Notes under the pieces: generated by a model
Databases searched by the model: none
What the model saw: only the letters and a program-made list of their open reading frames with translations
Told to the model about the DNA's origin: nothing
In this document: one piece after another, positions 6,662-15,114 of the stretch
Layout: each line of letters starts with the position of its first letter
Position numbering within the stretch: position 1 is the stretch's first letter
Position numbers and translations under genes: made by a program
Source: an uncultured Prevotella sp.
GTDB lineage: Bacteria > Bacteroidota > Bacteroidia > Bacteroidales > Bacteroidaceae
NCBI GenBank assembly: GCA_934272845.1
Contig: CAKQSF010000020.1
Location: 1 to 34,963, forward strand
Direction of reading: 5' to 3'
DNA: 34,963 nucleotides

Positions 6662-8983
6662 ATGAAATATAAAGAAAAACAAATGTTATTGGCGTTTACC
6701 GCCACGGTAATGCCATTGATGTGCGCCGCCTGGTCGGGCAACCCCATAATAACAGACGCATACTCCGCTGACCCATCAGCACACGTATTCAGCGACACAC
6801 TGTGGGTATATCCCAGCCATGACAAGGACGATGCCGCAGCGTTTTCAATGGAAGACTATCACGCCTACTACACAACCGACATGACACGGTGGCATGATGC
6901 TGGCGTGATATTCTCGCCATTCAAGCAGACAACGTGGGCGAAGAGCGCGGCATGGGCACTCGACTGCGTGGAGCGTAACGGCAAATACTACCTCTATTAC
7001 CCTACGGACAAACGGCATATCGGTGTGGCTGTGGGCGACACTCCTAAGGGACCGTTCCATGACCCGTTAGGACATCCGCTGCTGTCAATAGATAGTCCGG
7101 GAGTGGTCTGTGACAGAGACTTCATCGATCCTGCCGTGTTCATAGACGATGATGGGCAGGCTTATCTCTTCGTGGGGCAGAACACGGTGTGCTGTGTGAA
7201 ACTGAACGACGACATGGTGTCGTATGATGGCAAGGTGCATATTATCGAAGGAGTAAAAGATTTCTTTGAAGCCGTGTGGGTACATAAGCGTAATGGCATA
7301 TACTATATGTCGTATTCTGATGGTCCTTTTCGTGGACACGAACCACGAATAGCCTATTGCACCGCCACATCGCCAATGGGACCGTATACCTATCAGGGCG
7401 TGATACTCGACCCAGTGAACAGTGGTACCAACCACCACTCTATAGTAACGTATCGTGGGCAGGACTACCTGTTCTATCATACCGCCGATATCTCACGTCG
7501 ACTGGCCCCCGATTACCATTGCGGAGTGCGACGCTCGGTGTGTGTTGACTCGCTGTTCTATAATCAAGACGGTACCATTAAGAAGGTGAAGCCAACGCTT
7601 GACACGCTTCGCCTTGACCTGAAAGACATAACACCACAGCGTAAGGCAGCCCTGATAGCAGGTGCGGTGAGGAGCGTGAGCATACCTAAGGGCGCACGAA
7701 CGCTACGCATTGGTGCCACGCGCAGGGAGTTGCAAGCGCAGATAGACAGTTGCTCCATGCAAGGAGGCGGCACGGTGGTGGTGCCACAGGGCACATATTA
7801 CATGGACGGACCATTGGAGTTGAAGAGCAATGTGCGCCTGCACCTAAGGGATGGAGCCACGCTGAGATTCTCACCTAATGCTGACGACTACCTGCCAGCG
7901 GTGCTGTCACGCTGGGAAGGTACAGAACTGTATAACCGTTCTTCAATGATTCATGCCCATGGTCAGCAGAATATAGCCATCACAGGCGAGGGAACAGCCA
8001 CGATAGATGCTAACGGTGGCGAGATGGCACGGTGGGGAATGCCTGGTGGAGACCCTAACTTCGTGGAGAATACGCATGGCACGCATGGTGTGACACCAGA
8101 GAAAGCGGACGTGGACAGACTGCGACAGATGGGCGATGACCTTACGCCTGTAACAGAAAGGGTGTTTGGCGAGGGCACGAAGTTGCGCCCCTGTGCCATT
8201 GAGTTTAACTCTTGTAGTAAGGTGTTGGTGGATGGCGTGACGCTGAAGAACAGTCCTTTCTGGTGTATTCATCCCTTGTATAGCGAGGATGTAACGGTGC
8301 GTAACGTCACCATTGACTCCCACTTCCCTAACAATGACGGCTGCGACCCAGAGTCAAGTCGTAGGGTGCTGATAGAGAATTGCACCTTCCGTACAGGTGA
8401 TGACGCTGTGGCGATAAAGGCAGGACGTGACGCTGACGGCAGAAGAGTGGCGCGACCATCGGAGGATATTGTGATACGCAACTGCAAATTCTACAGTAAG
8501 TGCAACGGACTGTGTATCGGTTCAGAGATGTCGGGCGGCGTAAAGGGAGTGTATATGACCAACATCGAGATAGGAGATGTGAAGAACGCCCTGCTGTTTA
8601 AGTCGAACCTCGACCGCGGAGGGTATATAGAAGACGTGTTTGTTGACTCTGTTAACATTGGCGATGTGGCAGGAGCGGTGCTGCGTTTCGAGACAAACTA
8701 CTTCGGTTATCGTGGTGGTAACTTCCCGGCAAGATACTCTCGCTTCAGCATTAACAATGTCTCCGCACGCTCATCAGCAGCGTATGCCATCTATTACGAC
8801 GGCAACGAAGCGGAGCCTATACGTGATATAACGGTGCGAAACTTTAATGTAGCCAAGGCTCCTCACCCTTATTACCTATTCCATACCAAGCGTTGCACAT
8901 TCCAAAATTGTTCTGTCGGTGGCAAACAATTGCTCGGAACGCTACAGGAAAGCAAAGAGAGACAGCAGTGTGACGTGTGGTAG
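6662..8983 (+). CDS. GH43-GH28 two-domain pectin-degrading enzyme
   Basis: This 773-residue secreted protein joins two catalytic domains. Residues 28-320 form a GH43 five-bladed propeller with the expected acids: D37 in SADPSAHVF (base), D156 in DFIDPAVFIDDDG (pKa modulator) and E203 in FFEAVWV (acid). Residues 340-760 form a GH28 right-handed beta-helix with NND (557-559), GDD (579-581) and GSEMSGG (620-626), as in bacterial polygalacturonase or rhamnogalacturonan-type enzymes. A hydrophobic N-terminus (MLLAFTATVMPLMCAA) serves as a signal peptide. The likely job is removal of arabinose or xylose side units plus galacturonic acid from pectin. It converges on a GH105-DUF4861 gene, supporting pectin use. 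No SusC/SusD pair lies in the window. Confidence 0.9.
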   Translation: MKYKEKQMLLAFTATVMPLMCAAWSGNPIITDAYSADPSAHVFSDTLWVYPSHDKDDAAAFSMEDYHAYYTTDMTRWHDAGVIFSPFKQTTWAKSAAWALDCVERNGKYYLYYPTDKRHIGVAVGDTPKGPFHDPLGHPLLSIDSPGVVCDRDFIDPAVFIDDDGQAYLFVGQNTVCCVKLNDDMVSYDGKVHIIEGVKDFFEAVWVHKRNGIYYMSYSDGPFRGHEPRIAYCTATSPMGPYTYQGVILDPVNSGTNHHSIVTYRGQDYLFYHTADISRRLAPDYHCGVRRSVCVDSLFYNQDGTIKKVKPTLDTLRLDLKDITPQRKAALIAGAVRSVSIPKGARTLRIGATRRELQAQIDSCSMQGGGTVVVPQGTYYMDGPLELKSNVRLHLRDGATLRFSPNADDYLPAVLSRWEGTELYNRSSMIHAHGQQNIAITGEGTATIDANGGEMARWGMPGGDPNFVENTHGTHGVTPEKADVDRLRQMGDDLTPVTERVFGEGTKLRPCAIEFNSCSKVLVDGVTLKNSPFWCIHPLYSEDVTVRNVTIDSHFPNNDGCDPESSRRVLIENCTFRTGDDAVAIKAGRDADGRRVARPSEDIVIRNCKFYSKCNGLCIGSEMSGGVKGVYMTNIEIGDVKNALLFKSNLDRGGYIEDVFVDSVNIGDVAGAVLRFETNYFGYRGGNFPARYSRFSINNVSARSSAAYAIYYDGNEAEPIRDITVRNFNVAKAPHPYYLFHTKRCTFQNCSVGGKQLLGTLQESKERQQCDVW

Positions 8984-9060
8984 AGAGGGCGCATGTTGGT
9001 GGGTTCAGGTTGGAGAAGATTAGGTTTTGGGGTAGGATGTTTTAGGTGTTGATAAATAAA

Positions 9061-9114
9061 CAACGGTGGCTTGACAGAGGAATGAGATTCATTCCTGTTG
9101 TCAAGCCACCGTTG
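9061..9114. terminator. Bidirectional terminator between convergent pectin genes
   Basis: A 16-bp perfect stem (9061-9076/9099-9114) encloses a second perfect 8-bp stem (9078-9085/9089-9096). The sequence lies between two convergent genes. On the minus strand it is followed by a T-rich stretch. Confidence 0.85.
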
Positions 9115-9133
9115 ATGTGGTGTGATATGTATG

Positions 9134-11449
9134 TTAATATTCTACCTTCAGAGGATTCTTGAGGTTGTCAGAGTAAAGTTTCACGGTCTCCTGCCATATC
9201 TTCATGGTTGGAACATCATACTTGCTCCATGCCGAACCCGCGTAATATACGAACGGAGCACCTGCGGTGTATGTTGTGATACCAGCTACATGACCAATGC
9301 CTCCTGCCTTCTCTTCAGCGAGAGGAAGGTACTTAAGAGCCTTCATCTTGTTGGGATAGAGGCAGGCAATGAACAGTTGTCCGTTCTGACCTTGCGGTGT
9401 ATCGAGAGCGTCAGAGTAGGCAATGTAGCCCTCTTTCTTATCTATCACGTAAGCGTTAGGCTGACTCTTGTGTACAACAATGCCGCTTGCCACCTGTGTT
9501 CCGTCAGCAATGCCGTCGTAAGAAACCTCTACTCGTGCAAGGTGTGACCCCTTGTCCTGAGAGAAAAGACGTGTTTCCTTAATGCCATTCTGCTCATACA
9601 TCTGCAGGCGAACAGTGAAACGCAGCGGTCCGTTGTCCACAATCTCTGCCTTCTCATAAACGTCGGGCATCACGAGGTTGCCGTCTTTCATCACCGCAGG
9701 GGCACCAGCACCGAGCGTATTGCCCACGGTATAGGCATCCATTCCCTGTCCGCGGTCACGGTGGTAGGTGTAAACGTCGCGGTGAATCTGTGCCCATTCT
9801 GCGCCACGACCAGCCTTTCGGAGTGTGTTGTTAACGCCATAACTAGTCAGTTCGTTGTGGTACAGCACGTCTTGTATAGGGTATGTCACATTCTTTGCAA
9901 AGGTATCGAAGCCGCTAACGCCCTTGTTGTGCATCTTAGGACCATACATTCGCCATGCGCTCTTGTCGTTCTCCCATGTCAAGTCGTCCTCACGGTCAGG
10001 GTAGATATGCCCATTACAGTCAAGGCGTGCAGCCTTTGGCTCACCACATTTGATAGTGAACGTAGTAGTAGAGTGGGGGGCTACAAATGCTTGTATGAGT
10101 ACTTTACCGTCGCTTGTCAACTGATAAGGACGCTCAACATTGTCACCATCGAGCACAACAAACTGTCTGCCACCGCATATTCCGAGTGTGGTGAAGACCT
10201 TGTTAGCGTCAAGTTCCACTACGTCAGAGCGGTTATTGTCGGTAGAGTTGGTCACCTTCACCGTCATACTCTTATCGCCTGTTACGTGAGGAGCACCAGG
10301 AAGGAAGTACTGTGAAGCCGTACCGTCGAGGTAACGTACCCTTTCGCAAGCGGCAAGAAGCCATGCGCCAGTGCCGAAAGGAGCCTGACTGCGGGCGTCA
10401 ACAATCTTGTTAGGGTCAGGTTTCTCACCTATAGGTTGCACGAAACCAATGCTGCCGTCAGGTTGCAGAGCCTTGTCAGTAAGGTATTTCCATGCCTTTT
10501 CTATCACAGGAGCATACGTGGCCTTATCCAAATAACCATGATTTACGCCCCAAAGCATACCGTAACAGAAGAAAGCAGTGCCCGATGTCTCAGGACCTGG
10601 GGCATCACCCTCGCAGAGCATAGAGCGGCTCCAGTAGCCATCAGGACGCTGACAGCGTGCTACACCTTCGGCAAGTTGCTTGAAACGCTGCACAAAGATG
10701 TCACGATTCTTATAGTCTCGTGGCATATCCGCAAGCACTTTAGCCAGTCCTGCCAGCACCCAGCCATCGCCACGAGCCCAGAAACTCTTGCCGCCATCGC
10801 ACGAAGTCTTCACCTTTGGCCATATATATTTACCGTCACGGTAATACAGTTGTTCATCTTTATCCCACATAAGGCTGTCGCTCCAGAGGAAGTTCTCGTA
10901 GAGTTTGTCAAGATATTTCACCTCGCCCGTTAGCAGATACATCTTCGTCATCACTGGCATTACCATGTAAAGAGCGTCCGACCACCACCAGAACTTGTTG
11001 TCCTGCATACTACATTCGTGTGACATCACTTCGATGGCGCGTGCCACTTTGTAGTCGGCAGGCACGAGATTGTGCATATCTATGTACGTTTGGAAGCACG
11101 TTTGCCAGTCACCGAAGAGCACGAAGTCATTGCCCTCGCCATACGTTTTGTACTTCCAGCGACTCTTATCGTTAGATGTTGCGCCCATCCAGCGATTGTG
11201 TCGGCACCATTGGTCGCTGTAGTCGTAGTAACGAGCGATACCAGTCAGGCGATAAACCTCCATGTTTCCAGTGTAATAAGCGGCGTTATCCCAGAACGCA
11301 CGTTGCTTAGGACTGTTGTGAGACTGCCAATAATCATTTACCTTCACAATCTTCTGCAGTACCTGCGACGATGACTCTGCCTCAGCAGAGGAACGTAATG
11401 GGCATAGCGCGAGGAAGGTAATGAAAACTAAAAATATATTCTTCATCAT
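9134..11449 (-). CDS. GH105 unsaturated glucuronyl/rhamnogalacturonyl hydrolase fused to DUF4861
   Basis: The 771-residue protein has a signal peptide (MMKNIFLVFITFLALCPLRSSA). A GH105 (alpha/alpha)6-barrel follows (about 30-380), recognisable by FWWWSDALYMVMPVM, FWARGDGWVLAGLAKVL, CQRPDGYWSRSML, ETSGTAFFCYGMLWG and APFGTGAWLLAACE. GH105 enzymes remove the unsaturated uronic acid left at chain ends by pectate or rhamnogalacturonan lyases. The remaining 370 residues match DUF4861, a beta-rich domain often found with pectin enzymes (RGAEWAQIHRDVYTYHRDRGQGMDAY). The ATG used follows an A/T-rich leader. A CATCTTTG box on the minus strand at 11484-11491 is a weak promoter candidate. It faces the GH43-GH28 gene across a shared terminator. 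Confidence 0.9.
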   Translation of the reverse strand: MMKNIFLVFITFLALCPLRSSAEAESSSQVLQKIVKVNDYWQSHNSPKQRAFWDNAAYYTGNMEVYRLTGIARYYDYSDQWCRHNRWMGATSNDKSRWKYKTYGEGNDFVLFGDWQTCFQTYIDMHNLVPADYKVARAIEVMSHECSMQDNKFWWWSDALYMVMPVMTKMYLLTGEVKYLDKLYENFLWSDSLMWDKDEQLYYRDGKYIWPKVKTSCDGGKSFWARGDGWVLAGLAKVLADMPRDYKNRDIFVQRFKQLAEGVARCQRPDGYWSRSMLCEGDAPGPETSGTAFFCYGMLWGVNHGYLDKATYAPVIEKAWKYLTDKALQPDGSIGFVQPIGEKPDPNKIVDARSQAPFGTGAWLLAACERVRYLDGTASQYFLPGAPHVTGDKSMTVKVTNSTDNNRSDVVELDANKVFTTLGICGGRQFVVLDGDNVERPYQLTSDGKVLIQAFVAPHSTTTFTIKCGEPKAARLDCNGHIYPDREDDLTWENDKSAWRMYGPKMHNKGVSGFDTFAKNVTYPIQDVLYHNELTSYGVNNTLRKAGRGAEWAQIHRDVYTYHRDRGQGMDAYTVGNTLGAGAPAVMKDGNLVMPDVYEKAEIVDNGPLRFTVRLQMYEQNGIKETRLFSQDKGSHLARVEVSYDGIADGTQVASGIVVHKSQPNAYVIDKKEGYIAYSDALDTPQGQNGQLFIACLYPNKMKALKYLPLAEEKAGGIGHVAGITTYTAGAPFVYYAGSAWSKYDVPTMKIWQETVKLYSDNLKNPLKVEY

Positions 11450-11531
11450 TATAATTGAAAGTATTTAGTATAGTTTGTAAATGCAAAGATGTAGAAAAAA
11501 TGCGTTGTTATGTACTTAATGTAAAATTAAA

Positions 11532-11563
11532 TTTGGGTGTAACACATTTAATTTGTAATTTTG
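11532..11563 (+). promoter_or_regulatory. Promoter of the NUDIX-DUF4421 pair
   Basis: TTTG at 11532-11535 and TAATTTTG at 11556-11563, separated by 20 bp, match the Bacteroidetes -33/-7 consensus. The ATG at 11635 lies about 65 bp downstream of the predicted start. Confidence 0.75.
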
Positions 11564-11634
11564 CAAAAATAAAGTCATATATCGTTTATTACGTTTAATG
11601 CGTGATAAACACTTACTCTAAAAATAAAAACATT

Positions 11635-12198
11635 ATGAACATAGAGGAGAAGAAAGGACGCTTGACGCCCAAGGAGAGAAAACTTGTAGAGGAAGACAAA
11701 CGTGAAGAGTTGTTCCCCGAAGTAGATGAAGAAGGCAATGTAATAGGCAGTATGACCCGTGAAGAGGCGCACTGCGGCGAGAAACGCTTGCATCCAGTGG
11801 TACATCTTCATGTGTTTAACAGTAAGGGAGAGTTGTATTTGCAGCACCGTGCCGACTGGAAAGAGGTGCAACCAGATAAGTGGGACACCGCGACAGGAGG
11901 CCATTTGGACTATGGCGAGACCGTGGATGCAGCGTTAGCACGTGAGGTTTACGAGGAGATAGGACTGAAAGCAGGTGAGTATGAACCAAAGTTCCTGCAG
12001 AAATACGTGTATGAGAGCGCTATAGAGCGTGAACTCGTATATGTGTTCACAACCATATATGACGGTGAACTCATACCTTCTGCTACAGAAACAGCAGGCG
12101 GTAGATTCTGGACCATAGACGAAATACGCAACAATCTCGGCATAGGCGTCTTCACGCCGATGTTTGAAAAGGAAGTGAAAAGACTGAAATTCGTTTGA
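11635..12198 (+). CDS. NUDIX hydrolase
   Basis: The 187-residue protein contains a complete Nudix box at about 89-111: G-x5-E-x7-REVYEEIGL, starting GGHLDYGE. This binds the metals used to cleave nucleoside diphosphate-linked substrates. The segment LHPVVHLHVFNSKGELYLQHR before it is typical of the isopentenyl-diphosphate-isomerase-like Nudix subgroup, but the substrate cannot be inferred. I chose ATG 11635 over the upstream GTG 11602 because the added residues look like leader sequence. Its TGA overlaps the next start by one base, so the pair is probably translationally coupled. Confidence 0.9.
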   Translation: MNIEEKKGRLTPKERKLVEEDKREELFPEVDEEGNVIGSMTREEAHCGEKRLHPVVHLHVFNSKGELYLQHRADWKEVQPDKWDTATGGHLDYGETVDAALAREVYEEIGLKAGEYEPKFLQKYVYESAIERELVYVFTTIYDGELIPSATETAGGRFWTIDEIRNNLGIGVFTPMFEKEVKRLKFV

Positions 12199-13418
12199 TG
12201 ACGGGGAGAGATTATAGTGTGAGAATAATGCGAAAGGTGTGTTTATGCGTACTGTTTGTAGCCTCGATAGTACCTTCTTACGCCGTGATGCAGACGGATT
12301 CTGTTGCGGAAAGCAAGCGTAAGCCGACGCTAAAACAATATGTTACCATCGCAGACAGTTTGCGCTTACGTGTCAGACACGCCGCCGATAATGGCTATAT
12401 GCTGCAATGGGCGGACTCAATAGTGCGCGGAAAGCGACTCGGAGTGGGAGCAGACTCAGCAAGAGTAAGGCGAAGACATGAGAAGTTAGCGAAGGTAGAC
12501 GGCAGCCTTCTCAAGGTAGACAGGCTGTTAGCACGTAGATATGGCAAGATAACGTATGACACTCTCTACATGATGAGGCCTCCATACCGTTGGACAGTCA
12601 AGGTTATGGCAAACTTTTCAGGTGCCACCGTCACTACGAGAACACGTGGAAGCGACGACGTGTTACATGAAGCCAGAGTGATGTCAGACTTCAGGGGCAC
12701 GCTGAGTCTTGGTGCAACGTATCGCGGTTTAGGCTTGTCCATAGCGGTAAACCCAACAAAATGGGTGGGAAAGAATAAGGATTATGAGTTTAACCTTAAC
12801 TCATATAGCAACAAATACGGCTTCGACGTAATCTACTTCGCATCTAATACCTATAAAGGAAGACTGTTAGTGGGCGACAAACGTGTTGACATAGACAAGG
12901 GATTGGTAAGTCAAAAGGGCTTGAACGTAAACTTCTACTACGCCTTTTCGGGTAAACGCTTCTCCTTCCCAGCAGCCTTTAGCCAGAGTTATGTGCAGAA
13001 GAAGAGTGCCGGAAGCGTAATGATAGGAGCCAGTTTTGACGGTTCTTTCACAGACATCAATGCCGATGAAGATGCAGGTATCAAGGCTACCAAGATAAAG
13101 ATGTTAGGCTTTGCCATCGGTGCAGGCTACGGATACAACTACGTAGCAGGCAAACACTGGCTGTTTCATCTATCTGCTTTGCCTACATTCCATACGTATA
13201 TACACGCCAATACAACAGTAGACGGTGACAAGAATACGCTAAGATACAAGTTTCCCAGCATTATATTGACAGGGCGTGGGGCAGTGGTCTACAGTTGGAA
13301 GAATAAGTTTGCCAGTGCTACAGCGGTGTATAACTTCTCCGTATCAGGTGATGAGGCGCGCCTGCAACTGCTGAGAGAGAAGTTTAGAGTGCGTTGTAGT
13401 TATGGTTTCCGCTTCTGA
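12198..13418 (+). CDS. DUF4421 family protein, probable outer-membrane beta-barrel
   Basis: The sequence SLLKVDRLLARRYGKITYDTLYMMRPPYRWTVKV is typical of DUF4421. The remainder alternates polar and aromatic residues and ends in a barrel-like strand (VRCSYGFRF with terminal F). A signal peptide is present: MRKVCLCVLFVASIVPSYA. ATG 12198 overlaps the NUDIX stop (TGATG). An internal ATG at 12228 begins exactly at the signal-peptide basic residues and is an equally good start. Function is unknown; the features indicate the outer membrane. Confidence 0.8.
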   Translation: MTGRDYSVRIMRKVCLCVLFVASIVPSYAVMQTDSVAESKRKPTLKQYVTIADSLRLRVRHAADNGYMLQWADSIVRGKRLGVGADSARVRRRHEKLAKVDGSLLKVDRLLARRYGKITYDTLYMMRPPYRWTVKVMANFSGATVTTRTRGSDDVLHEARVMSDFRGTLSLGATYRGLGLSIAVNPTKWVGKNKDYEFNLNSYSNKYGFDVIYFASNTYKGRLLVGDKRVDIDKGLVSQKGLNVNFYYAFSGKRFSFPAAFSQSYVQKKSAGSVMIGASFDGSFTDINADEDAGIKATKIKMLGFAIGAGYGYNYVAGKHWLFHLSALPTFHTYIHANTTVDGDKNTLRYKFPSIILTGRGAVVYSWKNKFASATAVYNFSVSGDEARLQLLREKFRVRCSYGFRF

Positions 13419-13450
13419 ATTGTAGGAAATATGTATGATTTTCTGTTGGA

Positions 13451-13510
13451 TGACAATTGTGATTAACATTGTTGACAATTGTGATTAACGTTGTTGACAA
13501 TTGTCGACAA
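13451..13510. repeat. Tandem 22-bp repeat
   Basis: TGACAATTGTGATTAAC-type units occupy 13451-13472 and 13473-13494 with one difference. A third partial unit starts at 13495 and ends in the palindromes GACAATTGTC (13496-13505) and TTGTCGACAA (13501-13510). The repeats sit downstream of the DUF4421 gene and upstream of the shared terminator. Confidence 0.75.
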
Positions 13511-13550
13511 TATAAATGACAACTGTCACGCGTTAGTAATTATACCAAAA

Positions 13551-13588
13551 AATGAGGGCAAACACACGTTGATGTGTTTGCCCTCATT
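13551..13588. terminator. Bidirectional terminator
   Basis: A perfect 15-bp stem (13551-13565/13574-13588) with an 8-base loop, preceded by A-rich and followed by T-rich sequence, separates the convergent DUF4421 and outer-membrane protein genes. Confidence 0.9.
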
Positions 13589-13629
13589 GTAATATTGTAT
13601 TTTAAGTGACTATTATACACTACTAATAA

Positions 13630-14508
13630 TTACAATATTCTGCCGTTGATGCGGAAACTCAGCGTTGGATAAACTGTAATCTTAGATATAGTCTTGATAA
13701 TGCCACCGTCGCCATCGATGTTGCTATCCTTGTCAATCTTCTTGTCTTGAACATAGATAGTCGGTGTTCCCCAGAACTGAGCGCCAAGATCCCACGCGAA
13801 AGAGAAGCGGTGATTGTTGCTTATAGCGCGTCCAGAACCGATGCCAATGTATGGCTTAAAGCCGTTAACCTTTAGGAAACCACGTGCCTGACTGCCGTTA
13901 GGCTCGATGAGATAGTCGCCAACCTCAACGCCGACTCTGTTCAGATTACCAACTCTTCCTGCCAATGCAGGGTTAGAATTAATCATTGCGTTATATTCAT
14001 CTACATGACTGTTGTAGTCGGTGATGGCTTGAAGTTCAGTTTCGCAGTTGGTTGTCCAAGCATCGATTAACTGTGACTTTCCTGCATAGAAACCAACTGT
14101 CAGTCGCCATGGAGACGTCTTTGTTGGATAAATGTCAAAGAGCAACTTAAAGTTAGTCATGTTAATCTTGCCTGTCATCAGCAAGTTCTTTGGTGGATTA
14201 ATCTCGTTTATCGGAGCACCTAAGCCATATTGATTGTAAGTCCTAATGAACTCGTTTGCTCTGTTTACGTCAGCGTTACTGATGTCCACCTCAATGTCTT
14301 TCACTTCGATGTTTGGCATGAAACTAACGCCAGCCCTTGCCTGTACGTAAGGAGTAATGGTTGTAGCGGCGTTGATGCCGATACCATCAGTACCTACACT
14401 GAGACCCAGACCTACGTGGTTGAATAATTGCTTGTCGTCAGAGTCAATCTGTGCGGAAGCGCCTACGGCTGCTGTCAGCATACAGATAGAAAGGAATAGT
14501 TTTTTCAT
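13630..14508 (-). CDS. Outer-membrane beta-barrel protein of unknown function
   Basis: The 292-residue protein begins with a clear signal peptide (MKKLFLSICMLTAAVGASAQ). It consists mainly of amphipathic beta-strand sequence: VGLGLSVGTDGIGINAATTI, YVQARAGVSFMP, FKLLFDIYP, WRLTVGFYAG, FKPYIGIGSGRA, FSFAWDLGAQFWG and a final strand TVYPTLSFRINGRIL. The GLGLSVGTDGIG opening is common in Bacteroidales porin-like proteins. A variable, Asn-rich segment at about 65-110 and 155-200 probably forms loops. No known family can be named. It is 79 bp after the carbonic-anhydrase gene on the same strand and could be read through or have its own promoter. Confidence 0.75.
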   Translation of the reverse strand: MKKLFLSICMLTAAVGASAQIDSDDKQLFNHVGLGLSVGTDGIGINAATTITPYVQARAGVSFMPNIEVKDIEVDISNADVNRANEFIRTYNQYGLGAPINEINPPKNLLMTGKINMTNFKLLFDIYPTKTSPWRLTVGFYAGKSQLIDAWTTNCETELQAITDYNSHVDEYNAMINSNPALAGRVGNLNRVGVEVGDYLIEPNGSQARGFLKVNGFKPYIGIGSGRAISNNHRFSFAWDLGAQFWGTPTIYVQDKKIDKDSNIDGDGGIIKTISKITVYPTLSFRINGRIL

Positions 14509-14587
14509 AACGTTTGTTTTTTGTGTGTAACGGCATTATCAGGTGAATACTTCCTGGTGCCGTAGTTAAGGTAAATAATTTGTTTTA

Positions 14588-15106
14588 CTATTGTTGCTTC
14601 TCTTCGTTGAGATAGTCCTGTGCATACTGTGCATAATGCGCTGCGAAACTCTCCGCTTGGTTTGGCGATGTCTTCTTAATGAACTTCGCAGGCACTCCTC
14701 CCCATATCTCATGGGCGCCCACCTTAGTTTTTCCTAACACCAATGCGCCAGCCGCAATGATAGCCCCTTCGCCAATGTCAGCCTTGTCGAGCACCGTGGC
14801 TCCCATGCCAATGAGACACCCTTTGCGCAGAGTGCAGGCATGAACTGTAGCATTATGTCCTATCGTCACATCGTCTTCCATCACCGTAGGTCCTGTGGTG
14901 TTAGTGACATGAACACACGCTCCGTCTTGAACATTGCAGCGGTCGCCCATCGTTATGGGTGCGACGTCACCACGAACCACAGCGCTGAACCATACAGAGC
15001 ATTGTTTCCCCATAGTAACATCGCCCACTATCGCTGCCGTCTCGCTGAAATAGCAGCCTTCGCCCCACTTAGGAGTCTTGCCATATATAGTCTTTATGAT
15101 AGCCAT
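14588..15106 (-). CDS. Gamma-carbonic anhydrase family hexapeptide-repeat protein
   Basis: The 172-residue protein is a left-handed beta-helix built from hexapeptide repeats (IVGDVT, VVRGDVAPI, VTIGHNATVH, LIGMGATVLD). H66, H84 and H89 match the zinc ligands of gamma-class carbonic anhydrases, including the characteristic five-residue spacing of the last two. Many such proteins in this family lack strong carbonic-anhydrase activity, so only the fold and metal site are firm. It is the last gene of a three-gene operon, starting 8 bp after the M64-like gene. Confidence 0.88.
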   Translation of the reverse strand: MAIIKTIYGKTPKWGEGCYFSETAAIVGDVTMGKQCSVWFSAVVRGDVAPITMGDRCNVQDGACVHVTNTTGPTVMEDDVTIGHNATVHACTLRKGCLIGMGATVLDKADIGEGAIIAAGALVLGKTKVGAHEIWGGVPAKFIKKTSPNQAESFAAHYAQYAQDYLNEEKQQ

Positions 15107-15114
15107 GTTATGTT

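Noticed and set aside
9761..10315. 184-codon ORF on the plus strand
   Set aside because: It lies wholly opposite the GH105-DUF4861 gene, which has clear motifs in the other strand, so it is a shadow frame.
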